Shown piece by piece: positions 31,490 through 43,454 of a stretch of DNA of 64,000 nucleotides. The notes beneath the pieces are model-generated. The model was not told the DNA's origin. It searched no databases and was given only the letters and a program-made list of their open reading frames with translations. This DNA comes from Haplomitrium mnioides (lineage: Eukaryota > Marchantiophyta > Haplomitriopsida > Calobryales): NCBI GenBank assembly GCA_049999725.1, contig JBNGIS010020640.1:95401-159400 (forward strand). The letters are read 5' to 3'. The position numbers were made by a program, and so were the translations under genes. Numbering within the stretch: the first letter of the stretch is position 1; every line of letters begins with the position of its first letter.

Positions 31490-33130
31490 TCTAGAAAAAA
31501 GAGGATGGACTAGCCAAAAGTGTCAAAAGAGAAGAAAATTTGCTTCCTTTGTTGGTCTCTAAGACAGATTTTTCTCGCGAAGATTTTATTTCTTCGCATG
31601 TTTCAGAAACAACAAATCTATTGTGTTTTGGATTTTTTACATTTGGAAAATAAGTTCTCCAATGTTTTGCAAAACCCGAGAATTTAAGAATACAATGAGG
31701 ATCTTTCTCTTTCAAATAAGTTGTTTAGTAATCATAAACTTCCCATTTTGTAGAATTATGAGGCAAGTTGTACACGTCGTGAGTGAGCATTCTCTCACAA
31801 TGTCCATAGAAAAAATTTTCCATCCACTCACGCACAAAAACTTCTTTAGCAGATAGTTCTCTTTTCTTGAAAATGCCTCTAGAATCTCCGTTTTTGAGAT
31901 TTTGAATCCTTTGAATTCTATCATTCCCTACTACTAATATTAATTTAAAGGCTCTTCTACAAACAAAGGAACCGCTAGGTAGTGTAAACTTATTTTCAAC
32001 ATTGGAGTCTTTTCTTGGTATCATGCGTTGCAATGTGATATCTCGATTCTTCATGCTTTGTCACAACAAGAAATTCTCTTCAATTTAGAAATTGATATTA
32101 GATCAAGCTTTTTCTTCACAAAGCTCTAGTCATGATGGACTTTTCACAAAGAATTTTTGCATAAGATGTTTACCCATTTGGGTTTTGGCCCAAACAAAGA
32201 ATTCTTATGTTGTGTCGGACGATTCGGTCCGTAAGCAAATCCAACAATAGGAGATAAATCATCCTGAAGATCTTGGTCATCATCATAAACACTGTTTATT
32301 TCGTTGCAGAATATTTTTGAGAGATGAGGTTCTTCTTGGGGATTGGAAGAACCGCACCATACTGAAATTGAATCTTGATCAATATCTCGATTAGAAGGAA
32401 ATGTTTTTTGTAATGAAATCAGTGCCCTTTGCAATATCTCCAAAGAAATGTTGATTGATTGAGACTCTTTGCTAGAATTGTTTCCCAAACTATTGTATGA
32501 AGACTCCTTCAAAAGAATTTTGTTTGTTTCAGATGTCCCAATCTTCTTGTGAGGTGCAACTTGAAACGAAATTAGTCGTTGTTTGAGTGGTGCTATTGGG
32601 GACAGTGGCTCATCTCTAAAATTAAAAATGTCCACAAATTGCATGCTTTTTATGTTCTGAACAAACAAACTTTGATCATGAATATCGAGGTCTCTCTCAG
32701 ATGTGGTTGAAGAAAGGTCTACAACCATCTGGAATTTATGTGTTGAACTTTTTTTTGTTGATATATTGGAATATTCAGAAGAAAGATTCTACTTTGACTG
32801 CTTTAAGGGAAACAAAGATCTTATGCTGAATGAAGATTGTTTCTTTAATTCTTTGCAAGCACTAGGTTCCCTCTTTGATCCTTTGTGTGCAAGTTGTTCA
32901 GCCATTAATCTTATGCATGCATTGGATTGACTCCTTGACCCTATAGGCATATAAGGTTGAGTCCCTGATCCTATTTGTGCATGGAGTTCACCTTCTCGAT
33001 CTTTTTGGGTGGAGCTATCTGATTCAATAGAAGCCATCTTTTTCCCCAATATACTTGCCATCACACTTGATGCTTTTGGTACTCCATCGCTTTTGTCCAG
33101 AATATTGCCCTTTGACCAAATCTCAACCTG
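31490..33130 (-). pseudogene. Transposase-like protein, N-terminal part, copy 4
   Basis: The start methionine of MASILGKKM is intact at about 33,061, but copy 3 suggests coding extends further upstream. Then come a 91-residue polar segment with palindrome-derived residues, a 194-residue frame at 32,728-32,144 (SSTTSERDLDIHDQSLF; QDLQDDLSPIVGFAYGPN) and the Cys/His block (FLCVSGWKIFSMD, KEKDPHCILKFSGFAKHWRT, YFPNVKNPKHNRFVV) to 31,560. The splice donor after this block is mutated. No catalytic core is present on this side of the gap. Confidence 0.55.
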
Positions 33131-33149
33131 TCCGTAAAAAACAACACTT

Positions 33150-36101
33150 TTTTTGTGAAGAGCCTCTTCGTCTTCATCACCAAGAAAATCAAGGCAAGAA
33201 TCAGAGTCGAAGCCAGTTCAGGCTCCAACATCAAGAGCTAAAAGGAAATCCCACAAGGGGATGCAAACTTTTCAAGAAAGGGAGCAAGTGGACCCTCAAA
33301 CAGTGTTTGAGTAAGACAAAAACAAAATAAGAGAGTCTGCAATCCAGCAATGCAGAGTTTTGGAGAAACAATCACCATTAGCTAGAGAATTTGAATTTTC
33401 CAAAACGTGAAATGTATAGCTCGAGACCTTTCCAAATTATAAGGCTAAATGAAGATTTTGTTGAGCTTGTGATGCAGAGAATGCTCACAAACAAATATAC
33501 GTAAAGTTTCTTCGTTGTTGTTGTTGACCCAAAGTCAGAGTTAAAAGACAAGTCATAGTTCGATATTAAGTACCCTAATAAGTATTGCTACGAGATTGCA
33601 TGAGGCAATCACATTGCTGCAGCAAGTTATCTATTAATCACAAAATACAGAGGGAAGAATCCAACATTATTGCTCTGCAACTGTTATGTGTACGTGGGTC
33701 TTACACCAACAAAGGCCTTCATTTTTGCAACTGATGACAACTACAACCAAAGGTATAGGCTGGAAATGACCACTATTCAAAAGGTCAAATATTGGCATCA
33801 AAGATGTGTGGAGAGTGGGATGGTGTCATCCTAGAAATTGAAAAGAGAATTGGTGTTGGAAACCTTAGAGATCAAGCCCAAGTCAACACTTGAGAAGACA
33901 AAAACTTCTCAAGACAACTTGTTCCAGCAAGCATTCAAAAGTGGTGAGCTCTGGGATCTACAACAAAGCATATTTTCAATGTGGGAGAAGAATACCGTCA
34001 AGGGTTAGAAGCCGAAGGCCAAAGGATCTCTTAGAATGGAGGACATGAACTGGATACCTTGGAGCTCCCTTCAAGGTCTTCTTGACAAGGTTTTAATTTT
34101 AATTTTGAAGCGGGTGGAAGCAGGAGAGCTTTCAATGGACGAAATGTCTCGGGAGGCAGAGAGACATAAAGTTTTGGCAGTAATAGTAAAAAACTTTTGT
34201 TCAAAGGTTTACTGCAACACTTGGGAGGAAGCAAGAGAGGAGTACCCTCTCCACACCGAGGAGTCCAAGATGGATGCTTTCTATTCAAGCTTCAAGAAGC
34301 TTTTGGTAAGTTCTTCTTTTCACACCACATTCATTTCTTTGGAGTTGCACTAAATTTACTTTAAGTTGTCTTTGGTTTGATAAAATAGGTTTTGAGTCTT
34401 TTCGTGCAAGGACTACAAAGTCCATGCGTGCATGGAATTCTTAGTCTCTTCATAGCTTTATGTCACAATCCAAGCACGCTTGGACTTCACAGTGTTTGCG
34501 CAATTGGACTTTACAGTCCACACACAAGGACTGCACAGTGCTTCTCCTCTTGGACCATAGAGTTCAAGCGCGCTTGCCTAGGAGGTCCATGCACGCATTG
34601 ACTTCTAAGTATAGGTGAGCATGGACATCAATGTCCATGTGCACATGGACTTATGAGTACAAGCTTCTTGGAAGCTTTCCTCAACATCAAAGTTCCAACG
34701 CACCTGAACTTTGAAGTCCTTAGGCACCTTGACTTCATTGTCCATACGAGCATAGAATTAAGTGTCTTTTTCTAGTATTTTTATTTTTTTGGTCTCCTTA
34801 TATTGATTTTTTTTTATGTGTACAAAGGGACAAAATGTTCAAATGTTAGCTCGCAAAAAAATTGACAGCAGTTACAAAAGGCCGAAAAAGATCAGGGGTT
34901 GAAAAAACTCCAGAAGACCAGGACCAAGCTTCAACTCTCATTTCCTATCCTCCAGCTTTTCTTCTTCATTGCCAAAAAGGTAGAGAGTGGAAATCAAGCC
35001 AACAAAGCAGTACTCCATCTCTTACAAATGAAGAAGTTGTAAGAGACGAAGACGAGGACTTAGTGTCATATGTCAATGGTCTCAACGTGGCATTTTACCA
35101 AGTCCACAAGAAGGCTAATGCTCAACAATTGAAGGGTTTTGTGAAACCTAGGTGTTTCACTTTGGCAATTGCGGATGTTCCTTACAGTTACAACCTTAAG
35201 GAATGTAAGCATGATGATTCTGAACCATTTTCCAAAGATGACATTTTTGACATAGTGTCATCTTTTGCGGTAGCCACAACGTCAGATTTTTGGTCTTTTG
35301 TAGTTATACATTCGTTGCAACAATTTTACATCGTCGAGTAGTATGCCATTTTAGAAGTTTGCTATGAAATTGACTACGACATTTGGTAAATTGTTCTTTG
35401 ATTTTTTTTAGTTTTTAATTTCTCTTTTTTAGTTTTCTTGCACTTTGTTTACAATGTTTGATTTTTTTTAATCTTTTTATAGGGACAAAAACAACATTCA
35501 TCATTTTGGTGGTCCTAAGATTGCACATGCCCATGAATATTGGACTATGTGCTATTGGACAAAAGAAGTAAAGAGGAGCATGAGGTTTTTTAATTTGTAG
35601 CTTGCTCTTGCAACTGGTCTACCTCGACAAATAATGTGTAGTGTTTTTAGTTGTCATGTGGTTTCGGCAAAACTTAAACATCCAAGAGATGATGCTTCTA
35701 TCGATGTTTATCAAAAGCTACAAGATTTTTACAACTTTTTCATTGACCATTTGTCAACAGAGTAGAATTGGATCTAAGATCTTTGTTCTAGGTCTGGCAC
35801 AGGCCTTGTTTGTGCTATAAAGCTTATGTGAAACTACATCGTGGTGGAATATGATAGACGTCAATCTATCTACATTCCTTAGAGAGTTTTGACAATGGCT
35901 TCATTGCCATTTGATGTGACAGAATCACAAATAATTTATGCATACCACAAGGAACTTGTTCCTTCTAGTACTGCAAGTGATACTGGTGAGTCTATTGCCA
36001 CATCCGAGACCGAAAAGTCTCGACAAGACTCTCTAACGCATGCAGATACTCAGCCTTTGAATTTAGATGAGACAATTCCTCCTGAAGAGGATAGAGCCTA
36101 A
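33150..36101 (+). pseudogene. ParB-like / DNA amino-methyltransferase fusion, copy 4, N-truncated
   Basis: Exon 2 is 33,150-34,305 (donor GTAAGT), exon 3 34,826-35,385 (donor GTAAAT), exon 4 35,483-36,101. It keeps the parts lost in copy 3: DEMSREAERHKVLAVIVKNF to YSSFKKLL before the donor, and the intact C-terminus DETIPPEEDRA. Motifs: GNHIAAA (ParB-like, after a stop), DVPYSYN (motif IV, 35,174-35,194), then DLCSRSGTGLV (motif I, about 35,780) and VEYDRRQ. Stops are scattered. Comparing both copies shows that the exon structure and catalytic motifs are ancestral, not chance. Confidence 0.76.
34400..34770. repeat. Palindrome cluster in intron 2 of copy 4
   Basis: Units such as AAGTCCATGCGTGCATGGA, TCCATGTGCACATGGACT and TCCATACGAGCATAGA between the GTAAGT donor at 34,306 and the acceptor at about 34,825. 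Confidence 0.75.
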
Positions 36102-36575
36102 GCATCTATTTTAAAAAATTGTTTTAAAAGGTATTTTTTTTACAAAGTTTTATTTGCCAAAGATAAATACAAGTTGCAAAAAAAGATCACAAACGTAAAA
36201 TTGATGTTTTTCAACACCAAATCACAAAAAAAATATTTGCAACTACCAAGTGAAACAAGAACTCAATAGCGGTTCTTGGATCAAAGTAGCGGTTGTTTAA
36301 TATTGGATTAGTCCTTAACTTATGATTAGACTATATGATTAAAATTAGGGTTAGTGCTAATCCTACATGATTAGCACATTACTTTAATCACCTATTACAT
36401 TGTACATTGTAAGATTAAGCATATTCATACATTGAGGAAAGAGGAGAGAAGGAGAGGAAGAGTTTCCTGATTCATCTCATATACTTGTCGTTCTCGTGTT
36501 TTCACATTCTTCCATTAGTTTCATGAGCCTCACATTCAATAAGGATTACACTTTTAGTACCTAGAAGATGGCATA

Positions 36576-37429
36576 TTGATGCATCAGAGTACTTACACTA
36601 AGAAAATCCTAAAAAAATTTAATATGGATAAATCTCATCTAGTAACATCACCTATGGAGATAAGAACATTGGATAGAGAAAAATATATTTTCCAAAAAAA
36701 GAAAGACATAGAGCCAATCCTCGGATCTGAGACACCATATCTCTCCGCTATAGGAGCTCTTATGCATCTTGCAAATCAACATGCTCTAATATTTCCTTTG
36801 CCGTGAACTTAATTGCAAGACATAGCTCACAACCTACTCTACGACATTGGAATGGCATCAAGCATATTTTCAAATATTGACAAGGCACAATTGACATAGG
36901 ACTATTTTTCCCAAATAGTACTGATCAAATCCTTACTGGCTATACGGATGCAGAATAACTTTCATATCCTGATGATGCTAAATCTTGAACTGATTATGTA
37001 TTCCTATATGGCTCTACAACTATATCATGGAAAAATATAAAGCAAACTTTGACTTGTACACCCTCAAACCATGAAGAGATTATAGCTTTGTATGAGGCCA
37101 ATAGGGAGTGTTTATACCTATGAAGTATTCTTGATCATATTTTTTTACATTGTGGCCTACCTTGTATGTCCGATCTGACTGTTATTTTTGAAGATAACTT
37201 GGCATATGTAGAACAAGTCTTACAAGGTTTTATTAAAGGAGACCGAATTAAACATAGTGCAGCTAAGTTTTTCTTCACTCATGAGCAACAATACAACAAT
37301 TTTTCTATGCAGGTTATCTCTAGTAAAGAGAATATTGCTAATATTTTTACGAAGGCTTTACCTCTGGCACTACACCAGCATTTTTTCCATTCTCTTAGGC
37401 TACAAAAATTATCAAGATTATCATTATGA
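36576..37429 (+). pseudogene. Copia RT C-terminus and RNase H
   Basis: The region from MHQSTYTKKILKKFNMD through SNHEEIIALYEANRECLYL and VIFEDNLAYVEQV to FTKALPLALHQHFFHSLRL matches the end of copia Pol. The RNase H acidic positions are partly retained (ALYEANRE; EDN). Stops interrupt it near 36,804 and 36,957. Confidence 0.8.
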
Positions 37430-37796
37430 CTTCATTGACTATTATCTCATTATATGGTCAACATCATCATACTTGTCTTTGATATATCTTTATTATATAT
37501 TCTACTCATGACATATTTCGAGGCATCATTTGATTACTCTTTGTTTATATCTATGGCCTACAACCGACTTTCTTATTATTATTTCTTCTCTATATCCAGT
37601 CACTCTATGACATATTCATCCATGTATAAATGGTGGTTGTACTCTTTCTCTCGCAAAAATATGAGAGGGTTTTAATCAGGCAACATCTTTATTCTTTATA
37701 TGGATTTCTTTAGTTGTGTTGGCGATATTTTATCATAGGTTTCCCATTTATCTTATCTGTGTTTATAACATTCTCCATGTTATAACCAAGGGGGAG

Positions 37797-38062
37797 TGTT
37801 ACACTATATCTAGTAGGATAATTAGACTAATCTATAATTAGGTCTTAACCTATGATTAGTGTAAATAACTAGGATTATGGCTATTACTAACTCTAGAAGA
37901 TTAGCACATATACCTTGATGACCTATGAGCATTTTATATACACACATTCATATATTCATACATTCATATATTGAGAGAGAAGAGAAGTGGAGAAGGAGTT
38001 TTGCTTACCATCATACATTTTAATTCATGTTTCATAGGTTGAATGATCCTTCTACTTCAACA
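37797..38062 (+). repeat. 3' LTR (LTR-D) of copia relic
   Basis: 266 bp, TGTTACACTATATC to ACTTCAACA, preceded by CCAAGGGGGAG. It aligns in inverse orientation with 39,390-39,653 and 46,242-46,505. Confidence 0.88.
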
Positions 38063-38372
38063 CCTTTGAAGTAACTTTTAGAGTTTTAGGTTTTAAATTA
38101 GAAGTGACTTCTAAGTGATCAATTTAGGGTTAAAATTAGAATGATTAAGTGAAGATAAAATGATGACACCCTCTTCTCTTGTGAAAATAGAAGGGCTTCA
38201 TAGCCCCACTCTTCATTTAGAATTCCTCTCTATTCGGTTTGGCTCTTTGGTTGTTTGGTTTTAGCTAGCACTCTTGGCTTTTGTTTGCTTATTGGCCTTG
38301 AGTTGTGTAGCTCTACTAGAGTTATCTTGAAGTTGTTACTTATTTGGAAGTCGGCTCTTGAATTCTTCTACA
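38063..38372 (+). repeat. LTR-B fragment, inverted
   Basis: Matches the reverse complement of 48,311-48,660 (for example AGAAGGGCTTCATAGCCCCACTC), ending CTTCTACA against CTTTTACA of LTR-B. It starts directly at the copia LTR end. Confidence 0.75.
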
Positions 38373-39029
38373 ATTAAAATGCCTTGCCAAATAGGAAAGG
38401 ACAAAAACTCGATAAACCCCCATCAAACTTGATCAAATCCAATAGATCAGGTCACACTTTGGGACCTTGTATTGTGGCCACCTTCTAGAGGACATTATGT
38501 CCTTATTTCTTTAATTTGTTTCTTGATTCAAATTGCACCATGACTGCCTTCAGGTCTTGTTTTTGCAAGGTTGAGAAGAAGCTCCAATAGTTTAGAAGTG
38601 AGGATGTAGTGTTCCGCATTGCCTTAGACTCCTATTCAACTTTCAATTTATCATTTTGTCCATGATCTCTCATCCTTCACCCCTTGGCCATGAATTCTGC
38701 CCCTACGAGATTGCCTTAGTAGCAACTCTCTTGTGAGTTCTTTCGTAATGCATTAGGAGAGCCTCCTCTCCTTCCATCATCCCAACTCTGATCTCTTCAT
38801 TTTGTTGCCCTTGCTAATGAGTGGTTAGTTGGCTGCCTTTGCTAGATTCTATATTTTGAGTACTACACTATCCTTGGGATGTCTATGTGCTTACAATTAG
38901 GGAAGTGGTCTGATTATGCACCTAAATTTTAAAATTTTTCACATAGTGCTTCCAATCACTAACTGATACAAAAGGAAAATGCAACTCCAAATTACATATC
39001 CATGTACTCGAGATAACATAGATTACGAT
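38373..39029. other. Unassigned stretch
   Basis: About 650 bp with no conserved frame, repeat match or motif that I can see. Confidence 0.4.
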
Positions 39030-39245
39030 TCCCTCTTTTGATTTTCTTCTCACTCAAGAAAACCAATTGAGAAAAACGACTCTAACTACTATTAAATCAA
39101 ATCTATTTGAATATGAAAGACAAATCAGCCAATCCTGAAGTGTTTGAAAGAGAATCAATGAATGTGATCAACACTAATAGAGACAACAAGAATCTTGATG
39201 AATCTCTTAAAGTTGAATCAAAAGAAATCAATACAAGTGACTGAA
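39030..39245 (+). pseudogene. Stray C-terminal piece of the DUF7869-like gene
   Basis: The plus strand matches the reverse complement of about 14,460-14,660: TTTTGATTTTCTTCTCACTC, AACCAATTGAGAAAAACGAC, AATCTATTTGAATATGAAAG, encoding residues like ENQLRKTTLTTIKSNLFEYE before a frame break. It is detached from the cluster at 14-36 kb and inverted. Confidence 0.72.
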
Positions 39246-39389
39246 GGAATTTATGATTCTATTTTTAAAATAAATACTTCTCAACTCAAATGTTTATAGC
39301 ACAGTTTCAACTTATATTGTAGTTTAGGTTTATATATTCTGTAAAGTATATGAGTATTTTATTTATGAGAATGATTTATATTTGAGCTT
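39246..39389. other. Short flank before the copia element
   Basis: AT-rich, with no feature other than the AGCTT that abuts the LTR. Confidence 0.4.
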
Positions 39390-39653
39390 TGTTGAAGTAG
39401 AAGGATTATTCAATCTATGAAACATGAATCAAGATACAAGATAGAAATCAAAATCTCCTTCTCCACTTCTCCTCTCTCTCAATATATGAATGTATGAATG
39501 AATAAATCAATGTATAATAGTGTTCATAGAACATAAAGATAGATGTGCTAATCTGCTAGGATTAGTACTAATCATAATCTTAGTTATGCACTAATCATAG
39601 GTTAAGAACTAATCATAGATTAGGTTAAATATCTTATTAGATATAGTATAACA
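39390..39653 (-). repeat. 3' LTR (LTR-D) of copia element
   Basis: 264 bp. The PPT AAGGGGGAT lies immediately inside (minus strand, about 39,654-39,664). Confidence 0.9.
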
Positions 39654-39939
39654 ATCCCCCTTGGTTATAACATGGGGAATGTTGTAGCCACATGTAAGAT
39701 AAATGCAAGAACCTATGATAAAATATCGCCAACACTACTAAAGAAATTCATATGAAGTATAAAGGTGTTGCATCATTAAAACCCTCTAATACTCATGCGA
39801 GGTAAAGAGTGCAACCACCATTGATAAATGGATATATATGTCACAAAGTTACTGAATATAGAGAAGAAATAGTAAGAATTAAGTCGGTTATAAGCCAAAT
39901 AGATAACCAAAGAATAATCATGTGATGCCTTGAAAAAAG

Positions 39940-40680
39940 TCATGAGCCAAATATATAACGAAGATGTGTCAAAGACAAGAATGATGATATCGACCATATA
40001 ATGAAATAATAGTCGATGAAGTCATAATGATAATGTTGATAATCTCCATAGACCAAGAGAATGACAAAAATGCTAGTGTAGTACCACAAGTAAAGCCTTC
40101 GTAAAAATATCAGCAATGTTCTCTTCACCATAAATAACTTGCACAGAAATAGTGTCTTCTTGATGCTCATGGGTGAAGAAAAACTTAGATGCAATGTGTT
40201 TAATTTGGTCTCCTTTAATAAAACCATATGAGACATGTTGTGTACAAGCCAAGTTATATTAAAAAATATTAGTCGGGTTAGATATACAAGGTAAGCCACA
40301 ATGTAAATAAATATGATCAAGCATCATATGTAAGTATATGCACTCCCTACTAGCTTCATACAAAGTTACAATCTCTGCATGGTTGGAAGATGTACAAGTC
40401 AAAGTTTTCTTTGTACTCTTCCATGATATAGTTGTAGAGCCATGTAGGAACATATAACTGATTTGGGACCTAGCATCGTCAAGATCCAAAAGGTAGCCTG
40501 CATCTGCACAGACGGTAAGAATTTGATCAATAGTATTTGGGAAAAATAATCCCATGTCAATTGTTCTTTGTAAGTATCTAAAAATAGGCTTGATACCATT
40601 TCAATGTTGTGTAGTAGGGTGCGAACTATGTCTTGCAAGAAAGTTCACAGTAAAGGAAATATCAAGGCGTGTTGGATTAG
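39940..40680 (-). pseudogene. Copia RNase H
   Basis: Contains DLDDARSQISYMFLHGSTTI, SWKSTKKTLTCTSSNHAEIV, TLYEASRECIYLHMMLDHIY and, in other frames, the KHIASKFFFTHEHQE-type and FTKALLVVL-like end. The order matches copia RNase H, and the frame is broken several times. Confidence 0.78.
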
Positions 40681-41870
40681 CAAGATACATAAGTGCTCCT
40701 ATAATTGAGAGATATGGTATCTCGGATCCAAGGATTGGCTCTATGTGTATCCAAAGTTCTAATCTCCATAGGTGATGTTACTAGAGGAGATTTATCCATA
40801 TTAGATTGTTCTAGGATTTTCTTAGTGTAAGTACTCTAATGCATCAATATGCCATCATCTAGGTCTTACAAATATCCTTCATATAAGAAATTTTCCTAAG
40901 CATAGAAATAGTTTGCTCAAGGATTGGTGACCGAATAGGTTTATATCATCAATATATAATGCGACAATTATAAATTCTTTGTCAACATTCTTGATGAATT
41001 AACTTGGGGCAATGTCATCAAAGTGAAAACCCATGGCTGTCATCTCCTTATGAAATCTATGATGCCATATTCGACCACTCTACTTAAGTCAATAAATAGA
41101 TCGAAGGATTTGGACTACATATCCATCTTTGGCCAGAAGCATGGATTGATGCATATGGGAGACAATAGGTCTTTTCTCCTTAGATTGCATCTCATGACCT
41201 ATAGGTCTTGACCCACTACTACCACCGTTGGGTTTAACTATGGTTGATGGTAAAGAGGTAGATGGGTTGCTAGATGGTTTTTGCTTAGTGACATTCTCCC
41301 CATGAATATGATAGATATTCCTTGCAATAAGCTTTGGAGGAGCTTTCATATAGATCTTGCTGTCTTATAACGAGTATAGGTATGCTATCACAACATCCAT
41401 CTGATGTGTAATGAGCTCAAGTCATAAGGAGTAGCCTACTATGAGCCGGTATGTGATAGCATCCATAGTTGGGGCATATGTGAGATCAAAGTCTCTCCCA
41501 TATATTTGTGTATAGCCTTTGGCTAAAAGACGTGCCTTATATTTGACAATTTCACCTCTTTTTTTTTTTCTCACAAAGCTCCACTTATATACTATTAAAT
41601 GGACACCAAAGGGAATGAGGACTAAAGGTCCAAATACCTTCTTCTATGTCATGGAATCAAATTTTGAATCTATTGACTTTTTCCACTCTAACCAATCAGA
41701 GATGTCCTTAGCTTCTTTGATAGATCTGGGATTAGGTGGTGTATCAGATATAGTTTGTGAAACTAGGAATGCGAAATGGTCATCTACATGTACACTCTCT
41801 CTTTTCCATACAACCCATGTATCCATGTAGTGGATCAAGATCTCTTGATTATCAGGGTACTCCAATAGGG
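40681..41870 (-). pseudogene. Copia reverse transcriptase
   Basis: The N-terminal part at 41,865-41,644 has PPNPRSIKEAKDISDWLEWK and SIDSKFDSM. The catalytic YIDD is readable at about 40,940-40,955 (VDKEFIIVALYIDDIN). Stops and frame changes lie between. RT copies element RNA into cDNA in cytoplasmic particles. Confidence 0.8.
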
Positions 41871-41880
41871 AGATAGTCGG

Positions 41881-43100
41881 CTAAGATAGTAAAGATGTAG
41901 ATGATGATGCTTTTAGGACATCAATTGAGAATGTAGTTCTCTTCGTCGAAGCTTTTTTTCGAGGTTGAGAGTCTTTTGAGCCAAGAGGGCGTCCTCTCTT
42001 TTGCCTTGGTACTTGGTCAACAATTGATTTAGAAATATCTTGAATTCTTGCAAGAATATTCACCTCAAGAATATATGACCTTGTTAACTTTGCAATTTCA
42101 TTAATTGAATCTAGCAATTAATCAACAGTTTTAGCCAAGTGAAGAAGTCTCTTGACTTCATCCTCACCTTTCCTTGTTCTTTGATCCATCTATATAGTGG
42201 ATATATTCTCCCATTGGAGCTTTTTCGGTAACGAAGAATTTTTATCTTCAAAAAGAGATGGAAATATATCCTTATACAAATGGCAATGAGCTAATCTGGC
42301 TTGAGAAACATAGGTTGTGGATGGCTCGAGATAGCGTATAATGGAAGGGGAGTCAAATCCCACATAGAGGCCTTTTTTTTCTTTGAGGTCCCATCTTAGT
42401 CGTTTTCGGTCCCATAACTGGAACTAATACTTGACAATCAAAATTTCTGAAATGGGATAAATCTGGTATATTACCATAGGCAAGTTTGTGAGGTGATAAT
42501 GTATTGAATGTTAATGGTCTATATTTTAAAAGTGATGCAGCATGTAGTACTGCATGGCCCCATGTAGAAACCGATAAATTGGTCTGCAATAACATGGGCT
42601 TAGCAATCATTTGAGTGTTGCAAATTACTCTTTTGGCTATTTTGAAAATGGAAATGCATGACAGAGTATTGGGTTTCAATACCCATTGTCATGCAAAAGT
42701 CATCAAATGTTTTTGATGTAAACTTTGTTGCATTGTCAACTCGTAGGACTTTTATTAGACTTTCTAGAAATTGAACCTTCAATTTCAGAATATGTGCTAA
42801 TATCCTTGGGAAGACTAAATTACGGGTTGAGAGTAATGATACTTGTGACCATTTAGTTGAAGCGCAGATTATCACTAGGAAATACCAAAAGGGTCCACTA
42901 GATGGGTTGATAGGACCACAGACATCTGGATGCATCCTCTCAAGGAATTTTGGAATTTTGAGAATTGTCTTGAAGATCGTTGGTCGTAAGTCCAGTTTCC
43001 TTTGAGAACAATATATGCATCGTCTTTCAATCATAGATGGCTTTATACTTAAAGGAATAGAGAGGCTCACTTTCTGAATGTTTTGGAATATTGTCATGTC
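41881..43100 (-). pseudogene. Copia integrase and linker
   Basis: The zinc-finger end is at 43,097-42,960 (RRCIYCSQRKLDLRP). The core includes LERMHPDVCGPINPSSGPFW, LRVDNATKFTSKTFDDFC and, beyond a frame break, CNTQMIAKPMLLQTNLSVS and AYGNIPDLSHFRNFDCQVLV. A Lys/Arg-rich linker (KRGRPLGSKDSQPRKKAST) at 42,117-41,881 leads to RT. The integrase acidic residues are partly changed. Confidence 0.8.
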
Positions 43101-43454
43101 TGGATGTCTTAAGCGATTATGCTATAGTATGGTATGATTAATTGTTTGTGCATGAGTATGAAAGTTTTGTATTTGCGTGATATAAAAACCAAAAGGGTAC
43201 GCAAATAGAGTTTCTTTTATTACAGATCCTTCAGGATTGTGCTTTAACAAATGCAACATTTCCTGGTTTTTACAAGGGATAGTATGAATGTGGAAACCAT
43301 TGTCTTATATATCTCTGAAACTTATGAGGTTTCTTGTTGCCCTTGGAGCATAAATAGCTGATCCGATATTTATAACAATTCTTTGTGGCAATGTGAAAAT
43401 GGTTGGTCGTTTTCCTTCTTCGATTTGATTATTGCCCATTATAGTAGTCACTTT

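Larger units (their letters stand above)
31078..36290. mobile_element. Transposon-like unit, copy 4, head-to-head genes fused by deletion
   Basis: Collinear with 23,850-30,200 of copy 3 except that 26,130-27,735 (divergent promoter, methylase exon 1, intron 1 and the start of exon 2) is missing, with a junction near 33,130-33,150. The left side starts inside the transposase intron after the gap. The right side ends near 36,290, where a copia relic begins. Confidence 0.68.
36291..38062 (+). mobile_element. Ty1/copia relic, internally deleted
   Basis: A diverged LTR-D-like stretch (about 36,300-36,540; GGATTAGTCCTTAACTTATG) is followed directly by the RT C-terminus (STYTKKILKKFNMDKSHLV, LSAIGALMHLANQ), then RNase H (ISSKENIANIFTKALPLAL) to 37,429, a PPT (AAGGGGGAG) and the 3' LTR. 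Most of gag-pol is deleted. It is the same family as the element at 39,390 but on the opposite strand. Confidence 0.8.
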
